DNA of 64,000 nucleotides from Phytopseudomonas seleniipraecipitans (GTDB lineage Bacteria; Pseudomonadota; Gammaproteobacteria; Pseudomonadales; Pseudomonadaceae). The notes beneath the pieces were generated by a model. That model was not told the origin of the DNA, made no database searches, and worked only from the letters and a program-made list of their open reading frames with translations. Below are positions 36,492 to 44,972 of this stretch, piece by piece. The DNA lies in NCBI RefSeq assembly GCF_900102335.1, contig NZ_FNBM01000001.1, positions 310,001-374,000 on the forward strand, given 5' to 3'. A program made the translations under genes and the position numbers. Within the stretch, counting starts at the first letter, position 1; every line of letters begins with the position of its first letter.

Positions 36492-37364
36492 TCAGCGTGT
36501 CGGCGTGTTTTGCATCAGGCGTTGCAACGGCGCGTATTCGACATGGCTGACAGGCGTTATACCCGAAGCATTCTGGGACGCCAGGAAGGCGGCAAGGCCT
36601 TCCGGCTCGGTGAGCATGGCGGTCCGAATACGCGCTTTCAGTTCGGGGCACAGGCTGCCGCTGAAAACGTAGGGGTCGTAATAGATCGGCTCGGAGCGCC
36701 ACAGCACATTGAACGTGTCGCGCTCGATCTTGGCGCTGCTCAGGTAATCGTCTGCACGCACACTGGCGACAAACGCGGCATCGACCTTGCCGTCGAGCAG
36801 GGCGTCCAACGATTTGTCGTGCGAGCCGGTGTAGATCACGGTCGCGAAGAAATCCGCCAGCGCTGCGCCTTGTTGGGCGCTGAACTCGACGTTGGGCACC
36901 AAGCTCCCGGAGGTACTGGCCGGATCGCTCAGGGCGACACGCTTGCCGCGCAGTGCGGCCAGGTCGGCAGCGGTTTCTCGGCGTGCCAGCAGCAACGCCT
37001 GGTAATGGTGCCCGGCGGGTGTGAAGTAGCCGCGGTTGATGGTCAGGCTGGCGAACGGCTCGATACGTAGGTCGCGCTGGTGGGCCAGCAGGTAGGACGC
37101 CGGGCCCAGCCAGGCGATATCCACGCCACCGGAGACGATGGCGTCGACCACGCTTTCATATGAAGAAGCCGGAACGATCTCCACCGCCATGTTCACGGCC
37201 GCGCGCAAACGATCGATCAATGGCTGATGTTCCTCAATCAGCACAGCCATGCTCTTTTTGGGGATTACCCCAATCCGCAGGCCGTGCTGCGAACACTGGG
37301 CCTGCACCTGGGTGGTCAGGGACCAGGCCAGCAACAGGCCGAACAGCAATTTCAGGGCTCGCAT
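36492..37364 (-). CDS. PhnD-like periplasmic phosphate/phosphonate-type binding protein
   Basis: A 290-residue protein with a signal peptide (LLFGLLLAWSLTTQVQA). LRIGVIPKKSMAVLIEEHQPLIDRL, GGVDIAWLGPASYLLA and RGKRVALSDPASTSGSLVP are typical of the PhnD/PF12974 binding-protein family, which binds phosphonate, phosphite or unrelated small anions. There is no ABC transporter beside it. Its start overlaps the upstream Cache-GGDEF-EAL gene by 13 bases, so it is more likely a sensory partner of that protein than a transporter component. Confidence 0.82.
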   Translation of the reverse strand: MRALKLLFGLLLAWSLTTQVQAQCSQHGLRIGVIPKKSMAVLIEEHQPLIDRLRAAVNMAVEIVPASSYESVVDAIVSGGVDIAWLGPASYLLAHQRDLRIEPFASLTINRGYFTPAGHHYQALLLARRETAADLAALRGKRVALSDPASTSGSLVPNVEFSAQQGAALADFFATVIYTGSHDKSLDALLDGKVDAAFVASVRADDYLSSAKIERDTFNVLWRSEPIYYDPYVFSGSLCPELKARIRTAMLTEPEGLAAFLASQNASGITPVSHVEYAPLQRLMQNTPTR

Positions 37365-39682
37365 GGCAGCTCCGCAGCGTTGCTGAAAGGGGCGTATTCG
37401 CGCAGTTGCGCGGAGGTCAGCGGGCGGCTGAAGTGGTAGCCCTGCGCCAGATCACAGCCTGCCAAGCGGAGGCATACCAGTTGCTCGCGTGTTTCCACGC
37501 CCTCGGCGACGACCTCCAGCCCCAGGCGTTTGGCGAGGATGATGGTGGAGGTGACGATAGGGCTGTCGTCGTGGCTGTTGGAGAGCTGGGCGATCATCGT
37601 TCGGTCGATTTTCAGGCGGTTGAGCGGCAGTGCCTGCAAGTGCGAGAACCCGGCGTATCCCTGACCAAAATCGTCCAGGCTGATACTCAGGCCGGCGGCC
37701 CGCAGCCGGGTGAGGTTTTCGATCGCCTGGCCTTCATAATCCAGCACGGCGGTCTCGGTTATTTCCAACTCCAGGCTGTTCTCGCGGATGCCGTAACGCT
37801 GCAGCTCTTGCAGCAGACGGTGACTGAAGTCGGCATGGCGCAGTTGCAGCGGCGAGACATTCACCGCCAGCCAGGCCTGTACCCCCAGCGCGTTCCAGCG
37901 AGCCAGTTCCTCACAGGCCAGGCGTAAAACCTCCCAGCCCAGCGCCACGATGAAGCCGCTGCGTTCGGCCAGAGGAATGAAACGGTCCGGGTAGAGCAGG
38001 CCGAATTCGGGATGTTGCCAGCGCACCAGCGCCTCGTAGCCCTCGACGCGCATCGAGTCGAGACGGATCTGCGGTTGATAGTGCAGAACGAACTGGCGCT
38101 CCTTCAGCGCCTGGCCGAACGCCTGCTCCAGCGAGAACTCTTCGATATCCACCTTGTTCAGCGACGGGTCGAAGAAGCGGTACTGCCCGCGCCCGGCCTG
38201 CTTGGCCGAGTACATCGCCGCGTCGGCGCAGCGGATCAGCTCGTCGACGGCCTGCCCATCGCGCGGGCAAATGCTCACGCCAATGCTGGGGCTGGTGTTC
38301 AGCTCATGTTCGTCGAGGGAGAACGTCTCCGAGAGCTTGTTCACCAGGGCGCGTACCCAGGCGCGTATCTGTTCCTCGCTGCGCTCGCCGGCCAACAGCA
38401 CCACGAATTCGTCGCCACCAAAGCGCGACGCTTCATCGCCCGGCTCCAGAGCACGGCTGATGCGGCCCGCTACCGCCTGCAAAAGCAGGTCTCCAACCTT
38501 GTGGCCGAGGGAGTCGTTGATCGACTTGAAGCGGTCCATGTCGATGAACAGCATGGCCATCAGGCGCCGCTTGCCGCGCTGCTCCGCCAGCACCCGCGCG
38601 GCCACTTCCATGAACTGTCGGCGGTTGTGCAGGCCGCTGAGGTGGTCGGTGGCGGCGGCGTGGCTGCTGCGTCGGTGCTCCTCTTCCAGGCGGTGGATCA
38701 GTTGCTGGTTGATCTGCTGGGCGTGTTCCAGGGCGCTGAAGGCCTCCTGGCGCCTGCCGAGCGCACGCCAGGTCCAGAACAGCCCGGTGAGAATCAGCAG
38801 CGTCATGCCCACGTTCAACCATAATTGCCGCGCGTAGGTGAGCTGCGAGGGGGCGAGAATTTCCTCTTTGCGCTGGCTCATGGTGATGCTGAAACCGCGT
38901 TGTGGCACGCGGCGGTACAGGCTCTGGTACTCGTCGCCGGCACTGAACTGGGTGTGCTTGCCGGACAGTGCCGTGCCAGCCGGCAGACCGGGGCTCAGTG
39001 GTGAGCCCGCTACCACTACGCCACTGCTGCTGACACGCAGGCGCTCTTGCCCTTCAGCGTCGAGCAGGCGCATCAAGCCGCTGCCGCCGAGGTCGATGTT
39101 CTGGATCAGCACGGCCAGATAACCAATATCCAGCTGCACCAGCAGGACGCCATCGAGCGTGTCTGTTGCCGGGTTACTCAGCGGTAGCAGAAAGGGCAGG
39201 CGCCAGTGGGGCTGAAGAGAGGCCGGTGAATCGATCTCCTCGAGCGGCAGGAGTGGTTTGAAGCCATATTGAGCGATGTGTTCGTGCAGGCGTGACAGCC
39301 ATTGCTCGGGCAGCTGCGCAGGCTCGTCGCTGTGGCTGGAGGACAGTTCCTGACCGGCGCTGTCGTAGAGGCTCATGCGCTTGAGCACTGGGTCTTCGGC
39401 GAGCATTCGCACCAGGCTCCAGTGGCTTTGCCCGGGGTCACGCAGGTCGATCTGCGCGACTCGGCCGATCGCCTGCGCGCGATCCACCAGTTGCGTGAGG
39501 TTTTCCGCGGCCATGGTCGACAGGTTCAGGTGCTCGGCAACCTTGGCCGCGAGAGCGTCTTGCTCGGAGGTGGCTTGCTGCTGGAAGTACAGGCCCCAGA
39601 GAAAAACCAGGGTGGTGGCGCACAACGACAGCAGCAGGAGCTGCAAAAAGATCAGGGATGATAAAAAACGCCGGATCGTCAC
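37352..39682 (-). CDS. Cache-type sensor GGDEF-EAL protein
   Basis: A 776-residue inner-membrane c-di-GMP protein. A membrane helix (about 7-30), a periplasmic dCache-like domain (about 35-285), a second helix (290-310) and a coiled linker precede GGDEF (FGGDEF at 422) and EAL (EAL at about 550). The EAL domain keeps LEITETAVL, DDFGQG, KIDRTM and AEGVET. The RxxD inhibitory site five residues before GGDEF is EPGD, lacking the arginine, so product inhibition may be lost. It overlaps the PhnD-like gene by 13 bases. Confidence 0.88.
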   Translation of the reverse strand: MTIRRFLSSLIFLQLLLLSLCATTLVFLWGLYFQQQATSEQDALAAKVAEHLNLSTMAAENLTQLVDRAQAIGRVAQIDLRDPGQSHWSLVRMLAEDPVLKRMSLYDSAGQELSSSHSDEPAQLPEQWLSRLHEHIAQYGFKPLLPLEEIDSPASLQPHWRLPFLLPLSNPATDTLDGVLLVQLDIGYLAVLIQNIDLGGSGLMRLLDAEGQERLRVSSSGVVVAGSPLSPGLPAGTALSGKHTQFSAGDEYQSLYRRVPQRGFSITMSQRKEEILAPSQLTYARQLWLNVGMTLLILTGLFWTWRALGRRQEAFSALEHAQQINQQLIHRLEEEHRRSSHAAATDHLSGLHNRRQFMEVAARVLAEQRGKRRLMAMLFIDMDRFKSINDSLGHKVGDLLLQAVAGRISRALEPGDEASRFGGDEFVVLLAGERSEEQIRAWVRALVNKLSETFSLDEHELNTSPSIGVSICPRDGQAVDELIRCADAAMYSAKQAGRGQYRFFDPSLNKVDIEEFSLEQAFGQALKERQFVLHYQPQIRLDSMRVEGYEALVRWQHPEFGLLYPDRFIPLAERSGFIVALGWEVLRLACEELARWNALGVQAWLAVNVSPLQLRHADFSHRLLQELQRYGIRENSLELEITETAVLDYEGQAIENLTRLRAAGLSISLDDFGQGYAGFSHLQALPLNRLKIDRTMIAQLSNSHDDSPIVTSTIILAKRLGLEVVAEGVETREQLVCLRLAGCDLAQGYHFSRPLTSAQLREYAPFSNAAELPCEP

Positions 39683-39886
39683 TGCTCATCCCCGCTAATC
39701 GATAGTGGCAAATTAATGTCATTGGATGACAGTTTGGTGACAGGGAATGGGCCCGCGAGGTAAGCGCCGAAATGGTGGATGACGCGCACGCGCGCTCGCG
39801 GCCATTTGAAATGCGCCCGCAGGCTCGCCACAATCGCCGCCCACGCGGCCCGTAGAGGTCGATGTCTTCGCAGAGAGGGGCGGCAG

Positions 39887-40603
39887 TTGAGCCAACAGGT
39901 TTTGTCCAAACGCCTGGAGCGGGTGGCCGCGCAGGTGCCAGCGAATGCTCGGCTGGCCGATATCGGCTCGGATCACGGGTACCTGCCGGTAGCGTTGGTA
40001 AACCGTGGCGTTATTGCGACTGCGGTGGCCGGTGAGGCCGCGCTGACGCCTTATCGTGCGGCTCAACGCAGCGTTCGCGAGCACGGTCTTGAGCAGCGAA
40101 TCAGCGTGCGCCTGGCGGATGGCCTGGCGGCAATCGAAGCGGGCGACGGCATTACCGCGGTCAGCCTGTGTGGAATGGGCGGGGAGACCATTCGCGACAT
40201 TCTCGAGTGCGGCAAAGCCCGTTTGAGCGGCGAAGAGCGCCTGATCCTGCAGCCCAACGGCGGTGAGCAACCGTTGCGCCACTGGCTGATGGACAACGGC
40301 TACTGCATCGTCCACGAGGAAGTGCTACGCGAAAATCGCTTCTTTTACGAAATCATCGTCGCCGAGCCCCGCGGGCCAGTGAGTTACACGGCTGGGGAGC
40401 TCTACTTCGGCCCTTTGCAACTGCAGGAGCGCAGCCCTGCGTTTCTGGCCAAGTGGCAACGCCTGTTGCGCCTCAAGCAGCGGACCCTGACCAACCTTGC
40501 TCAAGCGCGGCAGGCGGTACCCGAGGCGAAGGCGCAAGTCCTCGCGCAGCAGGTGCGCTGGATAGCCGATTTGCTGGCAGGCGAGCCGGGTTCGGCGGAT
40601 TAG
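39887..40603 (+). CDS. trmK: tRNA (adenine(22)-N1)-methyltransferase-family protein
   Basis: A 238-residue SAM-dependent methyltransferase of the TrmK (COG2384) family. LADIGSDHGYLPVALV is the SAM-binding loop, and LCGMGGETIRDIL with LQPNGGEQPLRHWL follow, both hallmarks of TrmK, which methylates N1 of adenine 22 in tRNA. TTG 39887 is the chosen start since GAGAGGGG lies eight bases upstream and family similarity starts there; the extension to 39779 is arginine-rich noise. It is divergent from the Cache-GGDEF-EAL gene. Confidence 0.85.
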   Translation: MSQQVLSKRLERVAAQVPANARLADIGSDHGYLPVALVNRGVIATAVAGEAALTPYRAAQRSVREHGLEQRISVRLADGLAAIEAGDGITAVSLCGMGGETIRDILECGKARLSGEERLILQPNGGEQPLRHWLMDNGYCIVHEEVLRENRFFYEIIVAEPRGPVSYTAGELYFGPLQLQERSPAFLAKWQRLLRLKQRTLTNLAQARQAVPEAKAQVLAQQVRWIADLLAGEPGSAD

Positions 40604-40649
40604 CTCTGCGGCCCTCCATGCGACTTTTATTTGCCAGCTGGATCAGGGA

Positions 40650-40862
40650 TCAGTTGCTCAGTTGTGGGCAGGCCCATTCAACGAAGGCGCGAACCCGTGG
40701 CGATAATTGCAGGGTGTGGGGATAGACCCGTTGAATCGGCAGGTCCGCCGGTTCGAAGGCCTCGAGAACTCTCACCAGGCTGCCGTCAGAAAGCTCGTCG
40801 GCCACCTGATATTGCATCAGTCGGGTGATGCCGACACCCGTGCACACACGCCAGGCTGGCGG
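40650..40862 (-). pseudogene. LysR regulator, C-terminal remnant
   Basis: About 65 residues of the end of a LysR effector domain (GVGITRLMQYQVADEL, then RVYPHTLQLSPRVRAFVEW) remain. The DNA-binding domain and two thirds of the protein are missing. Similarity stops near 40850, directly beside the VOC remnant on the other strand, so a deletion probably removed the shared divergent promoter and both 5' ends. Confidence 0.75.
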
Positions 40863-40864
40863 CC

Positions 40865-41086
40865 CTGATCTGGTTGCACACCAACCTGATCTTCAATGGT
40901 GTGCGCGTTCCCCGCGCTCGCAACGCCTTGCTGGATGTACCGCTCAAACTGCCCGGCATGACCCACCCGGCGTTCATCGTCGACGATCTCAAGGCGCTGC
41001 AGCATTGGCTGGAAGCGCAGGGAATCCTCATCACCGAGGGGCCGCACCACATCGGCCCCCGGCGCATCGCGCTGTTCATCCGCTAA
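40865..41086 (+). pseudogene. VOC/glyoxalase-family remnant
   Basis: About 70 residues resemble the second half of a vicinal-oxygen-chelate protein (HPAFIVDDLKALQHWLEAQGI, then TEGPHHIGPRRIALFIR). The N-terminal module is absent, and the final DP(D/F)GN-type strand that usually closes the fold is missing, so both ends look damaged. It sits 11 bases before the GST fragment, which suggests an old VOC-GST operon. Confidence 0.5.
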
Positions 41087-41097
41087 GGAGACGCCGC

Positions 41098-41469
41098 ATG
41101 AAACTCCATGATCTCGATGCTTCTGGTAACTGCTACAAGGTCCGTCTGTTTGCTGCGCTGGCCAACATCGAGTTGGATATCGAAGCGGTAGACATGGCCA
41201 ACGGCGCGCACAAGCAGCCGACGATAGTCGACCTGAACCCGCTGGGGCAGCTGCCTATCCTGCAGGATGGCAAGCACGTGCTGCGCGACTCCCAGTCCAT
41301 TCTCGTCTACCTGGCTGGGGCCTACGGCGGTCTGGCCTGGTGGCCGGCGCATCCACAGGGCCAGGCAGAAATCGTTCAGTGGCTGGCGTCTGCCGCTAAC
41401 CCCGTACCGCATTTGGCGCGCTGGATGCAGCGCATCGAAGAGCTGCCGGGCTATCTGCCCAAGCCCTGA
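41098..41469 (+). pseudogene. Glutathione S-transferase with internal deletion
   Basis: A 123-residue frame against the usual 200-210. The thioredoxin-like N-terminal domain is intact (MKLHDLDASGNCYKVRLFAAL, NPLGQLPILQDG, LRDSQSILVYLA). The C-terminal helical domain is reduced: after AEIVQWLASAAN the sequence jumps to VPHLARWMQRIEELPGYLP, the last helix, so about 80 residues with the substrate-binding helices are gone, in frame. Probably non-functional, though a stable thioredoxin-fold product cannot be excluded. GGAG precedes ATG 41098. Confidence 0.75.
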
Positions 41470-41737
41470 TCCGGGCTGCTGCTTGCGCGGATGATGCCGC
41501 AGTATCGCGGCTGTAAACGAGTGGCAGACTGGTGCGGTTGCGCTTCAGACTGCCCTGCATCGACCAGCGCTCCGCTTAGGGGGATCGCCGTTTTGCAAAA
41601 TATTTCGGCCCAGAAATGGAGGTGAACTAACGCTCGGCGCTCACGATCCGTTTCTATGCGCAGTCAGCGCGAGCCTGAGGGGCCGATGCATCCGCGCCGA
41701 GCCTTAGTCCAGGGTTGCTGAATGATAAGGAGCCGCC

Positions 41738-42166
41738 GTGACCGTTACCGCCCACCCCGTCTATCGACATACGCCAAGCCCGCTGCATGCGATCTTGCTT
41801 GGCGGCACTGTCCCCCTGTTTCTCGGCGCCTTGCTGAGTGACATCGCCTACTACAAGACCTTCCAGATTCAGTGGAGCAACTTCGCCTCCTGGCTGATCG
41901 CCGGCGGCCTGCTGTTCGCCGGCCTCGCGCTGTTGTTCGCGCTGGCCAACCTGATCCGCGCCGACCACAAGTCGGGGCGCCCGGTCATGTATTTCCTGTT
42001 GCTGCTGATCACCTGGGTGCTCGGGTTGGTCAACGCTTTCGAACACGCGAAAGATGCGTGGGCGATCATGCCGGCCAGCCTGGTGCTGTCGGTGATCACC
42101 ACCGTGCTGATCAGCATTACCGCCTGGATTGGCCTCAGCAACCTGCGTTCGGGAGGCGAGCGATGA
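41738..42166 (+). CDS. DUF2231-like four-helix membrane protein
   Basis: A 142-residue integral membrane protein with four hydrophobic helices (about 14-36, 45-70, 80-100 and 108-132), matching the DUF2231 pattern (SPLHAILLGGTVPLFLGALLSDIAYY). The function of the family is unknown, and it often accompanies sugar or redox enzymes. GTG 41738 is the start, with AAGGAG five bases upstream. Its stop overlaps the start of the sugar dehydrogenase lipoprotein (ATGA), so they form an operon. The 268-base gap upstream (41470-41737) shows no feature beyond a likely promoter. Confidence 0.75.
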   Translation: MTVTAHPVYRHTPSPLHAILLGGTVPLFLGALLSDIAYYKTFQIQWSNFASWLIAGGLLFAGLALLFALANLIRADHKSGRPVMYFLLLLITWVLGLVNAFEHAKDAWAIMPASLVLSVITTVLISITAWIGLSNLRSGGER

Positions 42167-43455
42167 GAACTGCACGTGCACTGACAACCTTGAGCGTGGC
42201 GCTGTTGCTGAGCGCCTGTGGTGGCGAAGCGGAAACAACGCTGGACCGCGGCCCCGATCCCAAGCTGCCGGACCCGCAGCGCGGCCTGCTGCCCAGCATG
42301 AAAATCGCCGAGCCGGCAGAGTGGGGCGATCAGAAGCCCACAGTGCCGGACGGTTTCAGCGTGACGGCCATCGCCACCGACCTGAAGATCCCACGCCAGA
42401 CCCTGGTGCTGCCCAATGGCGACATCCTGGTGGCCGAAGGCCGCGGTGGCAACGCCGCCAAGCTCAAGCCCAAGGACGTGATTGCCGGCTATATCAAGGC
42501 CCAGGGCAACACCCAGGTCAAAGGTGGTAATCGCCTGACCTTGCTGCGTGACGCCGACGGCGATGGCACTTACGAGACGCAGGCGGTATTCGCCGACAAC
42601 CTGAATGCGCCGTATGGTCTGGCCTTCTTCGAAGGCAAGCTCTACGTGGCCAACCAGGATGCGCTGGTCAGCTTCGATTATCAGGATGGCCAGACTGAAG
42701 CCGGCAGCCCGCCAACCACGGTCACCAAACTGCCCTCCGAGATCAACCACCATTGGACCAAGGCGCTGACCATCAGCCCCGACGGTCGCTATCTGTATGT
42801 GGGCATCGGCTCCAACAGCAATATCGGCGAGCGCGGCATGGAAGTCGAAGCGGACCGCGCACTGGTCTGGCAGATCGACGCCGAGACGGGCGCGCACAAG
42901 CCGTATGCGACTGGCCTGCGTAACCCGACGGCGCTGACCATCCAGCCGGAAACCGGGCAGTTGTGGGCGGTGGTCAACGAGCGCGACGAGCTGGGGCCTG
43001 ACCTGGTACCCGACTACCTGACCTCCGTGCAGGAAGGCAAGTTCTACGGCTGGCCTTATAGCTACTGGGGCACCACCGTGGACACTCGCGTAAAACCCGG
43101 CAACCCGGACAAGGCGGCAAGCGCCATCAAACCGGATTACAGCCTGGGCTCCCACGTCGCCGCACTGGGCGTCGACTTCTCCATACCGGAGATGGGCGAG
43201 CAGTTCGCCAACGGTGTGTTCGTCGGCGAGCATGGCAGCTGGAACCGCAAGGACCCCGTCGGCTACAAGGTAATCTTCGTGCCATTCGACGCAGGGCGCC
43301 CTGCTGGCGAGCCGATCGACTTCGCCACCGGCTTCCGCGATGACAACGGCAAAACCCGTGGCCGCCCGGTTGGCGTCACCGTCGACCCGAAAGGCGCGCT
43401 GATCATCGCCGACGATCTCGCCAACACCGTGTGGCGCGTGACCCGCGATCAGTAA
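42163..43455 (+). CDS. PQQ-dependent sugar dehydrogenase-like lipoprotein (sorbosone dehydrogenase type)
   Basis: A 430-residue lipoprotein with signal peptide and lipobox LLLSAC. The beta-propeller body shows the soluble glucose or L-sorbosone dehydrogenase pattern: NLNAPYGLAF, NHHWTKALTISPDGRYLYVGIGSNSN, ATGLRNPTALTIQPETGQLW, DYLTSVQEGKFYGWPY and VFVGEHGSWNR. These enzymes oxidise sugars in the periplasm with PQQ as cofactor. It is coupled (4-base overlap) to the DUF2231-like membrane protein, which might anchor or accept electrons, an inference. Confidence 0.85.
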   Translation: MRTARALTTLSVALLLSACGGEAETTLDRGPDPKLPDPQRGLLPSMKIAEPAEWGDQKPTVPDGFSVTAIATDLKIPRQTLVLPNGDILVAEGRGGNAAKLKPKDVIAGYIKAQGNTQVKGGNRLTLLRDADGDGTYETQAVFADNLNAPYGLAFFEGKLYVANQDALVSFDYQDGQTEAGSPPTTVTKLPSEINHHWTKALTISPDGRYLYVGIGSNSNIGERGMEVEADRALVWQIDAETGAHKPYATGLRNPTALTIQPETGQLWAVVNERDELGPDLVPDYLTSVQEGKFYGWPYSYWGTTVDTRVKPGNPDKAASAIKPDYSLGSHVAALGVDFSIPEMGEQFANGVFVGEHGSWNRKDPVGYKVIFVPFDAGRPAGEPIDFATGFRDDNGKTRGRPVGVTVDPKGALIIADDLANTVWRVTRDQ

Positions 43456-43658
43456 CCCATGACCCGAGGCGGGCAATCCGCCTCGGGAGTTATCGGCAAG
43501 GCTACCGCTCACCCCGACAGGGGTTTCCTGCGAATGCCAGGTTGCCTGCCAACGCTGCTTATCGGCCTTGGCTACTCTCCGACTCAAGTATCGAAAGACT
43601 TCCTCCCCAAGGCGATTTACTGTTGTTGCGTTAGCCGTGCGACAGGAGAGAGCGGGCA

Positions 43659-44483
43659 ATGGGCATGACGATCAACGGCCGCGACTGGGTGCTGCGCAGC
43701 CGCGCGCCGGGCCGGGTGGAGCGCATCGAGGCGTTTTTCAGCGGTCACGGGTACGATCCGCATCGCCATGATTCCTACGCGATTGGCCGCACGCTGTCCG
43801 GGGTGCAGAGCTTTTGTTACCGGCGCGCGATGCGTCATAGCGTTCCGGGCGGCACACTGGTCCTGCACCCGGATGAGCTGCACGATGGTATGGCGGGTAC
43901 CGAGGACGGTTTTCGCTACCGCATGCTGTACATCGATCCGGTGCTGATCCAGCAGGTTCTGGGTGGTAAGCCGCTGCCTTTTGTTGCGGGCGGGTTGTCC
44001 GATGATGTGCGCCTGCAACGCGCCATCGGGGCATTCATGCAGGCGGTGGATCACCCCCTTGAGGCGCTCGAGGAGGATGACGCGATCTACGACCTGGCGC
44101 ACGCACTCAACGCCGTCGCTGGCACCAGGCGTGGTCGCCGCGCGTTCGATTATCCGGCAGCACAACGCGCCCGCGAGTACATCCACAGTCGCAACGGCGC
44201 GAGCATTACCCTGGAGGAGCTGGAGCATGTCAGCGGGCGCGACCGTTGGAGCCTTTCCCGGGACTTTCGCGCGTTGTTCGGCACCAGCCCTTACCGCTAC
44301 GTGACGATGCGTCGACTGGATCGCTGCCGCGAGCTGGCGTTGGCGGGGATCGGCTTGGCCGATGCGGCGTTGATTGCTGGCTTTTTCGACCAGAGCCACA
44401 TGACACGTCATTTCGTCAGCAGCTTCGGCCTGCCGCCGTCGCGCTGGCTGGGCATGGTGAAGTTGCAGGATCGTACAAGATAG
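43659..44483 (+). CDS. AraC-family transcriptional regulator
   Basis: A 274-residue AraC protein. The N-terminal cupin-like sensor has HGYDPHRHDSYAIGRT; the C-terminal tandem helix-turn-helix reads ITLEELEHVSGRDRWSLSRDFRALFGTSPYRYVTMRRLDRCRELAL and IGLADAALIAGFFDQSHMTRHFVSSFGLPPSRW. A second ATG at 43665 is possible. It lies 49 bases upstream of a cupin gene on the same strand, a possible target or operon mate. Confidence 0.88.
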   Translation: MGMTINGRDWVLRSRAPGRVERIEAFFSGHGYDPHRHDSYAIGRTLSGVQSFCYRRAMRHSVPGGTLVLHPDELHDGMAGTEDGFRYRMLYIDPVLIQQVLGGKPLPFVAGGLSDDVRLQRAIGAFMQAVDHPLEALEEDDAIYDLAHALNAVAGTRRGRRAFDYPAAQRAREYIHSRNGASITLEELEHVSGRDRWSLSRDFRALFGTSPYRYVTMRRLDRCRELALAGIGLADAALIAGFFDQSHMTRHFVSSFGLPPSRWLGMVKLQDRTR

Positions 44484-44532
44484 CGCTCGCGGCTCCTCGC
44501 TAAGGTGATGAAAACCAACCGAGGAGTCTCTT

Positions 44533-44916
44533 GTGAGCCAGCCGACCCCATCCACCCAGCACGCCATCAACCTGATCCGCAAACTCGATCTGCTCGCCGA
44601 GCAATGGCAACCTCGCGTGGTCGCGGAAATGAACGACTACCAATTCAAGGTGGCGCGCCTGCAGGGCGATTTCATCTGGCATTCCCATGCCGAAACCGAC
44701 GAAGCCTTCCTGGTTCTTGATGGCACGTTGCGCCTGGATTTTCGTGACGGATCGGTGACGCTTGGCAGCGGCGAGCTGTACGTGGTGCCCAAAGGTGTCG
44801 AGCACAAGCCTTGCGCCGAGGAAGAGGTCAAGCTGCTGCTCATCGAACCACGGGGTGTATTGAATACCGGTGAACAGGGCGGCGAGCGTACGGCGCTCAA
44901 TGACCTCTGGATCTGA
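44533..44916 (+). CDS. Cupin-domain protein
   Basis: A 127-residue single-domain cupin. IWHSHAETDEAFLVLDG supplies the first motif (HxH...E) and VVPKGVEHKPCAEE the second, with metal-ligand histidines. Enzyme activity cannot be told; similar small cupins are isomerases, dioxygenases or storage proteins. GTG 44533 follows GAGGAG and is taken as start. It ends at a long hairpin shared with the convergent binding-protein gene. Confidence 0.8.
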   Translation: MSQPTPSTQHAINLIRKLDLLAEQWQPRVVAEMNDYQFKVARLQGDFIWHSHAETDEAFLVLDGTLRLDFRDGSVTLGSGELYVVPKGVEHKPCAEEEVKLLLIEPRGVLNTGEQGGERTALNDLWI

Positions 44917-44920
44917 GCGC

Positions 44921-44953
44921 GAGGCCAGGCGTTCATTGCGAACGCCTGGCCTC
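44921..44953. terminator. Bidirectional hairpin between cupin and potF-like genes
   Basis: A perfect 14-base stem GAGGCCAGGCGTTC/GAACGCCTGGCCTC with a 5-base loop lies between two convergent genes. There is no long T-run, but the stem strength and position fit a terminator for both. Confidence 0.7.
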
Positions 44954-44972
44954 CACCGTTACGTAAGCTGCC

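Noticed and set aside
41869-43659. A 596-residue minus-strand frame opposite the sugar dehydrogenase
   Set aside because: It spans two well-supported plus-strand genes, and its translation has no domain pattern.
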